A stretch of DNA of 64,000 nucleotides from Spinacia oleracea (lineage: Eukaryota > Streptophyta > Magnoliopsida > Caryophyllales > Amaranthaceae), in assembly GCF_020520425.1 (NCBI RefSeq), contig NC_079488.1, positions 91,183,285-91,247,284 of the forward strand, given 5' to 3'. Below, in pieces: positions 1 to 12,407 of the stretch; position 1 is the stretch's first letter, and every line of letters starts with the position of its first letter. The notes beneath the pieces are model-generated. The model saw only the letters and a program-made list of their open reading frames with translations, made no database searches and was not told where the DNA came from. A program made the position numbers and the translations under genes.

Positions 1-142
1 TCTAAAACTTTTATAGGCTACTCTTCTTAATCAAGGACACTTCCCTTATAAATTTGGCATAAAAAGGGCTTGTAAACAGGGTTCCTAAATAACAAAATGC
101 TCCAAACAAACTCTCAGAAGTAAAATAGGTCATATTTGGTCA

Positions 143-3100
143 CTATCGCAATGGCTGTAGTTCTTGCTCGGGAATAATAGCATCGCTGTCAACAGGCTTG
201 TATTGTGCTGTTGTTTGCTGCCTCCATTTCCAAACGAACCAAATCCCATAAACAGATAACCCCGACGTCAATGCAAGAATAACTGCCATAACAACGATCA
301 AGTAATGTTGTTGCCACCAACTCCTGCATAATTCCAGAAGAATCAAATATTAAGGCGAGCAGAAAGAAGTTATAAATACAACTTGTTGATTGACAAAATG
401 AACCCAGTGATCCTGCAAGGATAACTGCAAAAGCTAAATGTATCGACTTTATTCCATCATCAAATTGCAAACTGTGCAACAATATGAAGCCTAGAGAATA
501 GGACGGTAGTTTCCACTCAACAATCTAGATCAAGAAGGTGAAATGAGAAAAGGCATGTTCAAAATTTGAAGGATCACTGAGCTCCGGAAACTGTCATAGC
601 ATAGAGGGAAGACTTAAACTTAGTCACACAACACATAATCGTCTGAACAGTAAAGCCAAAAATACTTATATGCACACTTACTATAGAATGAGCAGAAGAG
701 AAACCAGATTACACAGATGTTCGGGAAACTGAAAGGATGAATTTACCGTTTCAAAGGTGGCTCAACCTTCCAATTAACCAACTTATAACTGCCAAAGGTT
801 TCCGGAAGTTGGACATTACTTTTTGCTAAATGAGCAATTATACGCTGCACAAGTAACGATCAAGTCAAAATATGAAATCTACTGTCCATCTTCCTCCCCT
901 TTTAAACAATTTCATCAAGGCAACCTACCATTGCAGTTGCGTTTGAGATATACTTGGCAGATCCTTCAGGATAAATGGCCCACGTTATCAGGGAACCATT
1001 CCCGGATGAAGTCAAATTTAGTAAATGTACCTGGAGAAACCAACAGAGATGCTTTTTAAACATAATATGAAGTAAAAAACAAATAACAAGTTATTTGCAT
1101 TAGAAAAATGTCTTCTTGTACTTCAACTATGACAGCGCCCATTGAAATTTGTGCTCACATGATACATTACAAATAAACAAAACTCACTATAATGCAAGGA
1201 GATGTAGTTCTAAAGCACTCTAAAATCTAAAGTTAGGGAGGGGGGAAATGTACTTGAATAAATTTGAACATATCTTAGCTTCTTCAATAGCATTGTTATA
1301 GTAAAACCAACTTCACAATACCTGTGTAATATTGATGCCCAACTCTCGAGCAATAAAACCATATAGTTCTGATACACGAGGCTTCAAGTCCAAATCTTTG
1401 ACGCTCAAAGACATTTCAAATGTTATGAATCCAACTTTTATCCCTCCTGAAATTAAGTCAATGATAAAATTAAAAAAAAATATATGCATCACCAGACTCA
1501 AGTTAATGTGTAAAATAAACTTTCTTTATTAGTTTAATGTGTAACATAAACTAACGCCACGTTTAGTAGTCGGTAATAAATGGTTGGAATGAGAACATAT
1601 ATACTTACTTCGGTCCAATATTATTTCACCATTTCCATTATAGGAAATAAAATAGTTGCTTTCACACCATAAAAATCAAATATAGTATACCTTACATCTT
1701 AATCCTTCATTTATTTAATGTTTTCAATCACATGGGCAAGTTTTTATTTTTGTCGTTCTCTCTCTCCTTTTTATCCACGACCAAAATTCTTGGACATAAC
1801 CTACAAGAAATTTTGTATTTTACCACTTTTTAAAAGTCCGAATTTGTGTTTTACCACCTAAAAATCTCAAACTTTTATTTAACCACCTAAAATAAATAAA
1901 AATATTTATCTTACCACCTTTTAACGGCACCGTTAGTGGAGCTCACAAATTATGCTTCCCCCCAATTCTTTACCAAATTTATGCGATTTTTTCTTTACTC
2001 CTCCTTCTCATTCAATTTTTCACCTTCTTCTTCAATTCTCACCACCCATTTTTGCATTTCAAATCTCCAAATTAATCAAACTACAAACTTATATTATACA
2101 ACATGCTTAAAAACATCATGGAATTTTATAAAAGAAATGTCATACTAGCCGTTGAAGCGGGCCCTGGAATGATTCCATTAACTCTGCTGTTAAAAAGTGG
2201 TAAAACGAATTTTTTTTATTTTTTTAGGTGGTAAAATAAAAGTTTGAGATTTTTAGGTGGTAAAACACAAATTTGGATTTTTTTAAGGTGGTGAAACACA
2301 AAAAAAAACCTAACCTACATAATGTAATAATATTGGAATAGGGAAGTGAGTGTTATTTGATAAGAAAAATAACATCATAATGTCCATGGTAATGAAATTT
2401 TATCTCAAACTTGATGTTTTTATTCATAAATTTTATTCTCATCCAATACCACAGTATTACCACTTCCCAAATGGTAATGAATGGTAATAAAAAGTTATGA
2501 AGAAAAGTAGATAATTTTGAGTAAACTAGCATTACCATGAAAATAAATATTGATTTTCCTTACAAATTTATATACAAATTCATTCTCATTGACACCGTTT
2601 ATGATCGGCTACCAAACGCGTAGTAAATTCTTGGACCCTTGACCCCCAAGGAAAATGCAGGCACCCCATTTGTATCAGGTGGGCTTAGGCTTTAACCTGG
2701 GCGTTTCAGGAGAGCCACTCAGGTGCCCACCATCTAGAAGCTAATTATGTGTAGTACCCCCTCTTGAAATTCATTCATTTGCATGTACTTTTAGTCTGCT
2801 ACTGCTCCAACATGCTTCTATAATCCAAAAGACAATGAACATTGACATTTGGAGAAGCAATTTTCAGGATATTAAAGTTCTTCAAATTCAAACCACAAAT
2901 AAAACAATTATGGTACTAGGCAAACGTACCTGGAATAACATAACTTGGTACTGCATTAGGTGTTGATGCTGGAGACATTCCTGGAGTCGAAACCTCCCCA
3001 CTTGATGGTGTGGGTGCATGTGTTAATGAAGTGTTAGACACATGAAGTCTCTCCCATAACTCGGAGCAATTTGTCTTCCAAAATCCAACTTTCAAGCGTT

Positions 3101-6100
3101 CACGATCATATGTGACAAGAGTATTACGGACAACGATTCCTACATTATTAAGGAAGAAAAAACAATGACATTAGATACAGAGAAACTAAAGCTACTCAAA
3201 AAAAAAAAAAAAAAAAAAAAAGGAAAAGACAAAGTGAATAAAATATCAGATGATTAGCCAAGCGCACTATACCTCCTAAAAGAGTTGTGGGATCTTTTCC
3301 ATTTTGAAAGACTCCAAGGCAATATGCACCATGCACCTTCGAATGCTGAATAAGGAATTAAGTATAAGTAAGCAAGAGAGATAGTCTTATATAGATCAAA
3401 ATCCTAAATATGTCATACCTAGTAACCTAACCTACTGATTTTCCGTGAAGAAATTGAATGCCATAGATTCCAGTTTCCAAGTCATCAAAAACTTTAAGAA
3501 AGAAAAAGTAGAACAAGACGACAAGATCACCTTGAATAAATAGTTTTCCGGTGACATTGAATACTTTTGACCATTTTCAAAAACCATATCAACTGTAGGG
3601 AAAGCCTTTGAAAGTTCTGACGATTCACTGAGGAAAAATCAGGCGCATCAAAATGTTCAGAAATGGGACAAATTTCAACTGCCAAGTTAGTGTACAACAC
3701 AAATGGTAAACACTACCTTCCAGCACCAGAAAAGCAGATATCATTATAATTGGGATCAGGCCCACGAATTTGCTTAAGCCCATGGAGCTCATTAGTTAAC
3801 TGCATTAACAATATGCATAAAGTTTAGTTATCTGACATATTCTGCAAAATACAATTCACTATGGAGATGTGGTAAAATATAGATCTCATTCAGAAAAAAA
3901 GTTATAATAACTGTGTAACTAGAGTTAGACACAGAAGAGAAAGGGGAGGAACGATACAATATACAAGAGTATTCAATCTGTTTGGCATAGAGATAACAAT
4001 TTAAAGTTAAGTAGTAACTAGTAACTTAGTCAGTGCCTAAGTATCACGTTTGTGTAGTAACAATTTTATTCACATCCAACTCATCCAAGTCTAAATCTAA
4101 ACCTATCCTTTGCATAATTGATAGTGAATAACCAACTTAAGACACTCCTCTGTTTTTATCATTCTTGTTAAAAATTCATACAACAGAATCCACAATGCTT
4201 TTTCAAACTAATACTTCATTTTTGTTATCTTATCATATAGGTCCACTCAGCAACAGCCAGAATAAAAAAAATCCTAAGATGATAGCAGAGATACCCTTTA
4301 GAAACCAAGTCTTACAGCATGAATAAAAGCAACAAATGCTCCTTCTGGTAAGTAGGCGTACGTTGTACCACTATCCAGAACAGTTCCATGTTTTCCATCA
4401 AAAACCTTTGGATCAACAGGCAGCTTCTTTCCAGCAACATGTAACTCCTTCAGCTCAATGTTGTAATATGGACTGTTGCCACCCAGAAACTAGGGTAAAT
4501 GTGTCAGATGTTAATAAATACAAGGGAGATTCAATGAAAAAAATAATCCTTCCAACTCATACCTGCGGTCGGGGTCAGAATGGCTGAAGACCATGTCAGA
4601 AGGGGGTGATACAGAACCAAGAATCATAGCACCCCCGCCTATGCCCATTCCTCCATAACAAAGCGAAAAGGAATCACTGATTACACCTTTATCAACAAGT
4701 TGATCAACAATACTCAGTTCACCTCGACCCAGACCCATTATACCATCAGCATGCTGACTGTACAGGTCACCAGTTTCTGAATTTTCACAACCAAAAACAG
4801 CACGTTGGGGTTTAAGCTCGCTCTTATTGCCAAATGACACAATATCTTCACCAAGGACGCCACTGCTGGAACTCATTTCAGCATACCGTCTCTCATAAGC
4901 ACACTGAGCATTCTCAGCATTACATGTACAGTCAGGGTTGCATTTTACAGGATGATAGGTGTTTGAATGATCTGGTTGGAATTTCGGGTCCTAAAGGTGG
5001 AAAAATTAGGACGAGGCAACAGAGTGAAGTAGTAAAAGAACCAATTGTATTCAGGTAAAATGAAATGGGAGGGGGGACTGTCAGTATCCAAGACAACCAT
5101 GAAGATGTTTCTAACAAAACTGTAAAATCCTGTTGTTGTCAATTTGTCATAGACTCATATAACAAGGAGAAACCTTTTGGGGCTGAACAACCAGGCAAAT
5201 ATTTCATACATGACAAATGGAGAAAACAAGTAGAAAAAAAATATCTACGTTCTCCTTCAAAAAGAAGTAGAAGAAAAGTTTCCATTCTATAAACATTCAC
5301 CAAAGCAGATTCTCACACCAATTTCCCATTCCTTCAAACATTATGTCCAATTTTAGACAACCATACTATTAGATAGTTGAATGTTTTGCATTCTTTTATA
5401 ATTACACTTGAAAAGAGCGATTTTGGATAACTTCACTCCAAATATCAACCTTTTGGAAAGTATGGTAAGACACAGGAACTCATTTCCCCAACCAGATGGC
5501 TTTATCCACACATTACGCCTCCACTCTACTTGTTGAGCAGGAGATCCCAAAAAATTTCCACTTCCAAAGTTGGCATTTTGAGAATAAAGGGCGAGAAAAA
5601 GATTCTCCCTGGAGCAAAATCCTTGTTGCCCCTTAGTAGGAGCTTGACATCCTTAGTTTGATATTCATCTAAGATTTGCTTAATTATCAACTCCTCCGAT
5701 TCCAATTGCATGATCTATTGAAAAAAAAATTAACTTGTTTCTTTGAGCTTGGATTCTCCGAGTATTAAAATTGACAAACAAGCTAAATTATTTTCTAGAT
5801 AGTATCATAAAATTTGGTAAAAGTACACTATTAACACGAATTTTCTCCTCCTTAATTAGACATTTAGGTATCAACGTGTCGCATTACCGTTTCAAATGAC
5901 ACTATATATCACAATAAATTTCAAGACGGAGGGAGAATCAATGTATTAACTTGATCCATCAACTATATCGAGAACACTCCGAATTTCACATTCACTAATC
6001 CCATTTCAGAGTTTACTCCTCGATGACCTAATTATTGCTCTCAATCCAATTCCCAGGTTCATAACTTAATTATTATCAACAAATTGAAACTTCAAATCAT

Positions 6101-6630
6101 TGCAAAAAATTAAGACAAAGTAAAAAACAACATAAAATTAACTTAATTGAATAATTTTTAAAATAAACATAAAAATTCCAGCTTAAGTACCTGATGATTA
6201 CCACAATGATCACAACTAGAACAAGGCACATACGTAACAGTACTCCCTGTATCTACAATCAACGCAAACTCTTGTGCCGGAGTTCCGATGTAAAGCCTCG
6301 TCGTATAATACCTAATTAATTAAATTTCCATCAAAATCACTGATCAATTGAAAAGATTAATAAATAATTAGGGGAGATGTGTATATACCCGTTAGAGAGG
6401 AGATCGTCGAAAAGATTCATGCGAGCAGTAGGAGGGGTGCGTTTAGATTGAAGGTGACGCCGGAGTTTAGCGTCGGGAATTCGATGAGAGAGAGTGAGAG
6501 GTAAGATTAGAGGTGGAGGGCGGTGGTTGGTGAGGATGGATGTAGAATTGACGGCGGGAAATATGGATATGAGGAGAATGAGTAGGAGGATGGTAGTTGT
6601 GGCGGCGAATCGGACGTGTCGCCGCGTCAT
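143..6630 (-). CDS. Membrane-anchored aspartic protease (pepsin A1 family)
   Basis: Twelve exons read from high to low: 6630-6389, 6311-6191, 4990-4563, 4472-4316, 3799-3717, 3627-3531, 3345-3273, 3139-2930, 1446-1322, 1030-929, 844-747, 323-143. All junctions are GT..AG and the joined frame is open for 638 codons plus stop. An N-terminal hydrophobic signal or anchor covers about residues 8-28. The two catalytic motifs are DTGST (Asp101, exon 2) and DSGTT (Asp297, exon 4). A Cys-rich stretch (CSSCDHCGNHQ, then CNPDCTCNAENAQC) follows the first. The last exon encodes a single transmembrane helix at about 585-607 and a short basic then acidic tail. Length and layout match the ~630-residue Arabidopsis aspartyl proteases with a C-terminal membrane anchor (the At5g43100/At3g50050 type). 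It is probably a secretory-pathway or plasma-membrane endopeptidase; the substrate is unknown. Intron 8 carries nested transposons. The model is secure apart from untested minor splice choices. Confidence 0.93.
1553..2624. mobile_element. TIR MITE in intron 8 of the protease gene
   Basis: Two imperfect inverted termini bound the block: CGTTTAGTAGTCGGTAATAA on the left (from about 1559) and its diverged reverse complement ending ACCAAACGCG on the right (about 2622). The AT-rich interior has no coding sequence. It is interrupted by the foldback element at 1806..2310, so the host element was there first. No clear target-site duplication was found, and the superfamily is uncertain (hAT-like at best). 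Confidence 0.5.
1806..2310. mobile_element. Foldback Mutator-like MITE with TTACCACC modules (copy 1)
   Basis: The left arm carries tandem TTTTACCAC/TTACCACC modules and the right arm the mirrored GGTGGTAAAA modules, so the element can fold on itself. It is flanked by a perfect 9-bp direct repeat TAACCTACA (1797-1805 and 2311-2319), the duplication length typical of Mutator-like elements. There is no ORF. Two more copies lie at 57771..58970 and about 59476..59835. Confidence 0.75.
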
Positions 6631-7320
6631 GGTGAGTTGATTTGGGTTTGGCGATTCTCCGGTGAGGGTGATTGAGTTATCAGTGGGAGGAGATGTTGAC
6701 CGACCCCTTTAGTTTGACTCGGCACGGAGATGTTGCTGGGGTTATGTTTATAAGACACACCGTAAAATGGTCTCCGTAGTCCGTAACTCCGTACTCCGTG
6801 TCTTATGACTTGTGAGTTCTGAGATCACTCCGCCAAAGTCCAAACCAAGAGAACTGAGAATTTTTTTTTTTTTCTTTATTTTTTTTTGGTGTTAGTACCC
6901 GGTTTAATTTTAGGACTAATTTGAATTCGGGGTGAGTTCTTGGTGGATATGTTACAGTCCCCTCCCAAATTGTTGTTGTAGGGGGGTCGAACACGGGTCC
7001 TCCCTACCAAGTTCAGCTCTAATCACCACTAAACCAACAGGCAATTGATATACATTGTTCAGGCAATTGATAATACATTGTTTTGGATAGAGATGTTGTC
7101 TAATTTTTGTTTATCCGAACTTTCTGATCAATTTTTTTTGTCTATTATTTGTGATGATTAGTTGTAACTTATAATAAATAATTTTTATTTTTCATATAAT
7201 CTCTTACACACGCATATAAGAGTATTAGAGACGTAAGTAAAATCGTAATATATTTAAGGTTTTTGTGCATCCATGAATAAACTATCCTTTTGTTCCTTCA
7301 AAAGTAGCCAAACTTGAGCC
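6631..7320. other. 5' flank of the protease gene with a repeat containing a tRNA-like segment
   Basis: Immediate upstream region of the minus-strand protease gene. Around 6885-7045 lies a dispersed-repeat-like stretch. Read on the minus strand it contains TGGTTTAGTGGTGATTAGAG followed about 35 bases later by CCGTGTTCGACCCC, which resembles the A and B boxes of a tRNA promoter. No promoter element can be assigned with confidence. Confidence 0.4.
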
Positions 7321-8302
7321 ATGTCTTTGGATAACGGTGGAGCTACTCTTACCTTTTGTCTTTTACTATATCCGTTTCAAAATGATTTTCACACTTTTGG
7401 TTTTATTCTATTTCATAATGTTCTTTACATTGTGTTATTCTATTTATTGACATTAAAATTTAATATTTTACCCTTCTTATCCTACAACATTTATAATTTT
7501 CCATTCAATTTCTCTTGCTTTGTTCATTTTTGTCCTTATACCCTCCCACCTTTTTTTCACATGTCTCTTACTTTATCCATATTTTATTTATATTCTCCAT
7601 ATTTTTACACACCTTTTCCATTTTTCCTTAGTATTATTGCAGCTCCATATATTTCTTTGTAAAACACCGAATCCATAGTAACTATTCCGTAATTAACTAT
7701 CGTAGATTGTGTTTATTAAAGTTTTTGTGGTTTAAAAAATGAACTATCGTAATTTTTCACTTTGATTTCTACCTTGTAACTTCTAAAATAGATAGAAGAC
7801 ATGCACTACTCAAGTCATGTCACAATTAAAAAAAATGAGAGATAGGGCGTTAATCCCGTTATGGTAGCTCAAGATTTAACCATATCTTTAAGGCATAGCA
7901 TGTGGACCTTTCTATTGATCGATGTTCGCCATCACCAACAACTCAATTACCATTGATAAAATGCCCGGTTTAAGTGATTCAAATAATAGGCATTATATAT
8001 ATTCACGTATACATGATATTTCCCCCTTTGTAAGAATCGAGGGAACTTGAGCTAACAATATAATTAACTATACACAATAGGAAATACGGAAGCAATATAC
8101 TACCTTACCGTTTTTATCTTACAATTTTTAACTTATTTTCTCTTACTTTAATTATTTTTTTTCTTATATCCACCCACCTTTTTTACATAACTTTTCTTAT
8201 TTTATCCATATTTTATTATATTTAACCAATTTTCTTACTTTTGTCTCAATATTTGTGCAAATAGTGACCTTAAAAATTTTTGTGAAACGAATATAAATAC
8301 AA
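7321..8302. other. AT-rich gene-free stretch with two related T-rich repeats
   Basis: No gene seen. Two loosely similar direct copies of a T/C-rich sequence (about 7360-7660 and 8098-8290, both with CTTATA(C/T)CC(C/A)ccCACC and TTTATCCATATTTTAT) look like decayed MITE copies. The open frame at 7321-7662 translates to low-complexity Phe/Leu/Ser-rich sequence and is not a gene. Confidence 0.35.
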
Positions 8303-8882
8303 TCTATACTAATATATTAAAAGGCGTTTTGGAAAACGTCTATGTGTCACGTAGTACTCTTCTCTCGTTCGAACTCTAGACCTCATGTCTGAATGATAAT
8401 TCTCATTACCATCTTAACCAACCACCAATTGTGGTTTATTTCTTCACATTAATTTATAAATAAATGTTAACATAAAATCTAAAGCAACTAAATTTTTATT
8501 TGATTTTTTACAGTATTTTCTATGGAATATTTTGAAAAAAATAAAAATAAATAATTAGGACAACTATGAAGAAACATGATGTCATGAATCTTTTAAGCAT
8601 CAACTATAGAAATACCTTGCATGGCTGCTTATATCTAATTTGGTGTTATTAATTTGAAGCACTTAGTTCCACTAGAAAACAAATTATACAATTGTAAGAT
8701 GATCTAAATGAAAAATTACTTGGCATGATAAATGACGTAGTGTGTCTGTGTAGTTGACAAACTTAATTGATGTTTTTCACTTTAAGGTATACATGCATTT
8801 CGTCAAATATTGAGCTCAAGAAAAATCTAAAATTTTAACTATTCAATGTAGCGATCGGGGCATCACCCGGACCACACACTAG
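8303..8882 (+). mobile_element. Non-autonomous Helitron, 580 bp
   Basis: Starts with TCTATACTAATATATTAAAA directly after an A and ends with CTAG directly before a T, the A^T insertion rule of Helitrons. A hairpin (CGGGGCATCACCCGG) sits about 11 bases before the CTAG end. It shares both ends with the copies at 16486..17068 and 42737..43044. No Rep/helicase coding sequence is present. Confidence 0.85.
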
Positions 8883-9130
8883 TTTATTCTTATACTTCGT
8901 ATGTATGTAGTACACGTGCATAGAAATGTTCTAGCTAGTTAACGTACACGTGCATAGAAACGTAGACCTACCGACCAAGACAAACAAGAAGTGTACATTC
9001 GTAGCTAATTCATCAATCATGATTCATGAATACTCTAATTAAGCAATGCAATGACCCGTGATTACATGAAGCAAAAGCCATTACAAGTTTCTACGCACCT
9101 GTTTAACTTCAATTCCCCTTAAGCCCTATT
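8883..9130. other. Gene-free spacer
   Basis: Between the Helitron and the TGAAC microsatellite. A short tandem echo (ACACGTGCATAGAAA twice, about 8912 and 8947) is the only visible structure. Confidence 0.4.
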
Positions 9131-10060
9131 CTATAGGGCTGAATTGAATTGAATTGAACTAAACTGAATTGAACTAAACTGAACTGAACTGAACTGAACT
9201 TAACTTAACAAAATATATTACCGAAATAAATAATAAATAATAAATAATAAATACTACCTCCGTTCCTAAATGATCTTTACGGTTACTATTTGCACGGTAA
9301 TTAAGGAATTTTGGTGAACATGTGATGGTGGGGTAATAAATGGAAAATGAGTGGCTATAAATTGTCCAACAATGTGAGTGGGTGGAAACTAATATTAAAG
9401 TATTGTGAGTGGGTAAGTTATGGTGGGCCAAATAAGAGTAAAAATTGAATAAAGTAAGAGTGTAAAGAACTTTCAGAAACGGACTAAAACGGAAAGCGTA
9501 AAGAACTTTTAGGAACGGATGTAGTAATAAATAAATAAAAAATAAATAAAAAAATAAAAAATAAAAAATAAAAAATAATAATAAATAATGTTAACTAATG
9601 ACTAAATAATAATTATTAATTAATAACTAAATAACTATATAATAAATAATAAAAATAATAATAATAATAATAATCTGTAATTAATTACTCAATAATTACA
9701 TTAAATGATAAATATTAATAATAATAATTCATATTTAATAACTAAATAATTAATAACTAATAATCCGTAACTAATTAATAAATAATAAATTATATTAATT
9801 ATTAATAAATAATTAGTTATAAATAATAATAATAATAAGTAATATAATTATATAAATATAAATAATAAGTAATACAATAATATAAATAATAATATAAGTA
9901 ATATTAATGATAATAATAATAATAATAATTATTATTATTATTATTATATTAAATTGAATTGAATTAAACTGAATTGAACTTAATGCTCCTGAACTGAACT
10001 GAACTGAACTAAACTGAACTGAGTTGAACTGAACTGAACTGAACTGAATTGCCAAATAAG
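9131..10060. repeat. TGAAC pentamer and AAT/ATA microsatellite block
   Basis: Both edges hold degenerate TGAAT/TGAAC pentamer runs in the same orientation (about 9140-9205 and 9950-10050). The core between them is a long (AAT)n/(ATA)n mixture. A Stowaway-type MITE (9254..9524) is inserted near the left edge. The block is followed by an A-run and CAGGGCC near 10080-10098, perhaps the end of a larger element. No coding potential. Confidence 0.75.
9254..9524. mobile_element. Stowaway-type MITE, 271 bp
   Basis: Terminal inverted repeats CTACCTCCGTTCCTAAATGA on the left and TAGGAACGGATGTAG on the right, flanked by TA on both sides (9252-9253 and 9525-9526), as for Tc1/mariner-derived Stowaway elements. 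It lies inside the TGAAC/AAT microsatellite block. Confidence 0.8.
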
Positions 10061-10633
10061 TCCTGAAACTGAAATTAAGCCAAAAAAAAAAACAGGGCCT
10101 TAAACTCCTTCTTCTCAACATTATAAAATAAAAATTCACCATCTATTTAATTACTTTGCTTGTACCACACATATACGAAAACTACACATCAAGACGAATC
10201 ACATAATATCTCATACGAAGTATGAGCTTTTTATTTTTATTTTTTTATTAAAGCATATAAGATCCATAAACAATGCAATGTATCTACTGTACTTGTATAA
10301 ATATTCCAAACATGCAATTAAGATTTAAGAGCAAGTTAAACAAACGATCGAGAGCAAAAGGAGTAAGCTAGATATATTCCGTACGACCGTACCAACTGAA
10401 AACCAGACTATTAATTAATTAGGAATTGAATTATATTACTTGTACTTTTTAATAAAAATGTTTTTGTTTAACTTATGTGTTACACTGGAGCAGTTTACCT
10501 ATAACTTTGACTGCTTAACCAAGTAACCAATAACATTTCCCTACATAATCTATTAATTAATTAAAATGGATCCAATATATATTTATATATAATTATGAAG
10601 CAAACTAAAGGTAGCTAGCTAGCTTAATTCCCC
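10061..10633 (+). other. 5' flank of the RING-H2 gene
   Basis: AT-rich upstream region. A TATA-rich run (ATATATATTTATATATAATT, 10575-10594) lies about 40-60 bases before the ATG and could serve as the core promoter, though it is too low in complexity to assign firmly. Confidence 0.3.
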
Positions 10634-11101
10634 ATGGAAATCCCTATGATCGATCAAGAGTTGTTAGGCAAAGCAGTTGTTTTCAGTGCCTTGGGTTTGG
10701 GTGTGGTGGTGTTACCGTCGTTATTGGTATGGAGGTTGTTATGGTGGCGAGAAGGCCGCCTCCCCGCCACCACGTATCGAGCCAAGCCAAATACTAAAGA
10801 TGCTCCATTTTGCTTGGTGTGCCTCAATGGGGTGACTCAAGGAGAGAGAGTACGGATACTACCAAAATGCAAGCATTGCTACCATGTAGACTGCATCGAT
10901 GCATGGTTTAAGTACAACTCTACGTGCCCTACTTGTAGGGATCAAGTTATCCCTGCTCCTCTTCTTCATCATCAACAACAACAACAACAAATATTTATTA
11001 GGAAGAGAAATATTGTTGTTTCTATGTTATTAGTTATTGAACATTTGTCTACCAAATTCGGCTATCCTCTTGATTTTGGGATGACTATACTCTACTTTTA
11101 G
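10634..11101 (+). CDS. RING-H2 finger E3 ubiquitin ligase, ATL-like
   Basis: Single exon, 155 codons. A hydrophobic helix covers about residues 13-37 (VVFSALGLGVVVLPSLLVW), giving an N-terminal membrane anchor. The RING-H2 domain follows at about residues 60-101 with the C-x2-C...C-x-H-x2-H-x2-C...C-x2-C pattern (CLVC, CKHCYHVDC, CPTC) and the conserved Trp in DAWF. An N-terminal helix followed by a RING-H2 finger in an intronless gene fits the plant ATL family, which transfers ubiquitin from E2 enzymes to membrane-associated targets. A CAA-rich run encodes Gln x6 after the RING. The C-terminal tail has no recognised domain. The canonical ATL GLD motif is not obvious, so this is a divergent member. 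Confidence 0.85.
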   Translation: MEIPMIDQELLGKAVVFSALGLGVVVLPSLLVWRLLWWREGRLPATTYRAKPNTKDAPFCLVCLNGVTQGERVRILPKCKHCYHVDCIDAWFKYNSTCPTCRDQVIPAPLLHHQQQQQQIFIRKRNIVVSMLLVIEHLSTKFGYPLDFGMTILYF

Positions 11102-11661
11102 AGATCCATATTTGATATTTCTGTTAATATACAACCAATTAAGAATAGACTTACGGTGTGTTTGGATTCACAAGTTGAGAAAACAATATTGCAGGTTTCT
11201 AATTAGGAATTACTTTTTGTTTATATTATTACCAAGTACGTAGTACTACGTATTATTTTTAACATTCAATCAAACGAACATGAAAACAACTACGTACTAG
11301 AAAACTAAAAAGTGAATTAAAGTGAGAACCTAATAAAGTTGCATCTTATGACATGCAATCTTTTTGTAAGTTGCCATGGCTTCCATGAAAAATCCGTGTT
11401 TGGTCCCCCCATGGCTTTCATGCATTTTTCCGTGCTTGGTTTTTACCTCGACGGAAATTCATGCGACGTAGGGGGTTGCATTTTCCGACTAAGTGATGGG
11501 GTGTTGCCGTGTTGGTGATATTGTGAGCAAAACTGATGAGTTGTGGTGGCTTTGTCAGCTCAAGTGACAGAGAGAGGTGGTGGCTCCACCTCCGTCTATC
11601 TTTACTTACGTTTTTCGGCGCATAATGGTAGTACACTTACGTTTTCCAGCAAAAAATGGTA
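11102..11661. other. 3' flank of the RING-H2 gene
   Basis: No gene seen. A short local duplication (CCATGGCTTCCATG-like and CCATGGCTTTCATG, about 11374 and 11409) is visible. Confidence 0.35.
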
Positions 11662-11966
11662 CTCCCTTCGTATTTATTTAAGATATACACTTGGTCGGAC
11701 ACGGATATTAAGAGGAAGAATTTAATGAAATAAAGAAATAAAATAAGTGGGGTTTGGTAGATATTTTAATAAGTAAAACAAGTGGGGACCATGTCATTTT
11801 AGGAGGTGGGGTGTAGTTATGAAGTTATTGGTGGGACATAGGATATATTAGATGGATTATTTAATTAGATGGTGGGGTTGATAAGTTACTAAAAATGACA
11901 AGTGTATCTCTTAAATAAATACGGCTGAAAAAGGCAAGTGTATCCCTTAAATAAATACGAAGGGAG
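11662..11966. mobile_element. Stowaway-type MITE, 305 bp
   Basis: Left end CTCCCTTCGTATTTATTTAA, right end TTAAATAAATACGAAGGGAG, nearly perfect inverted repeats, with TA on both sides (11660-11661 and 11967-11968). A second inner copy of the right terminus (AAGTGTATCTCTTAAATAAA, from 11900) means the right arm is partly duplicated. Confidence 0.85.
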
Positions 11967-12407
11967 TAGTAGCCAAAGGAGCGAAAGGGTTTGCCAACAG
12001 AATTATTAAAAAAAAAAGTTCTCCGGAATTTTCGACTGGCGGCGAGAAGATGGATCAACCTGTCGGAAGGGGAGGGGAGGGGTGAGAGATGGGTGAAAAA
12101 AAAGAGGGGTAATATTTTCATAAGGGTAAATGTGTCATTTCATGTTTAAAATGTGAGCGATTTTAGTTTACGCAGACATCAAATAGTGATACACAAGCAA
12201 TCATCAAGCTAATAAGAAAAGAGATTTATAAAATTCAAGTGCCACATAATTGTGAATTTGGTTCTAATTTTTTTTGGTTGATATGAAACAGGAACATATA
12301 CATATTTTTTCAAATACAGTGAAGATGTATACGGAGTATATATTTTTTAGGATTAATAAGAGTTTATGTGAAGTATTCTATACTTTTACACAAATGATCG
12401 TTTATAT
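11967..12407. other. Gene-free spacer
   Basis: A/T- and G-rich sequence without an ORF or recognised element. Confidence 0.3.

Noticed and set aside
5353-5711. Two overlapping minus-strand frames in intron 2 of the protease gene
   Set aside because: They overlap in different frames like a frameshifted fragment, but I cannot name a family and they lie inside an intron; not enough to call a gene or pseudogene.
7321-7662. 113-codon open frame rich in Phe, Leu and Ser
   Set aside because: Low-complexity translation of a T-rich decayed MITE; no start context or homology.
9813-10142. 109-codon open frame of Ile/Ser/Gln repeats
   Set aside because: Direct translation of the AAT and TGAAC microsatellites.
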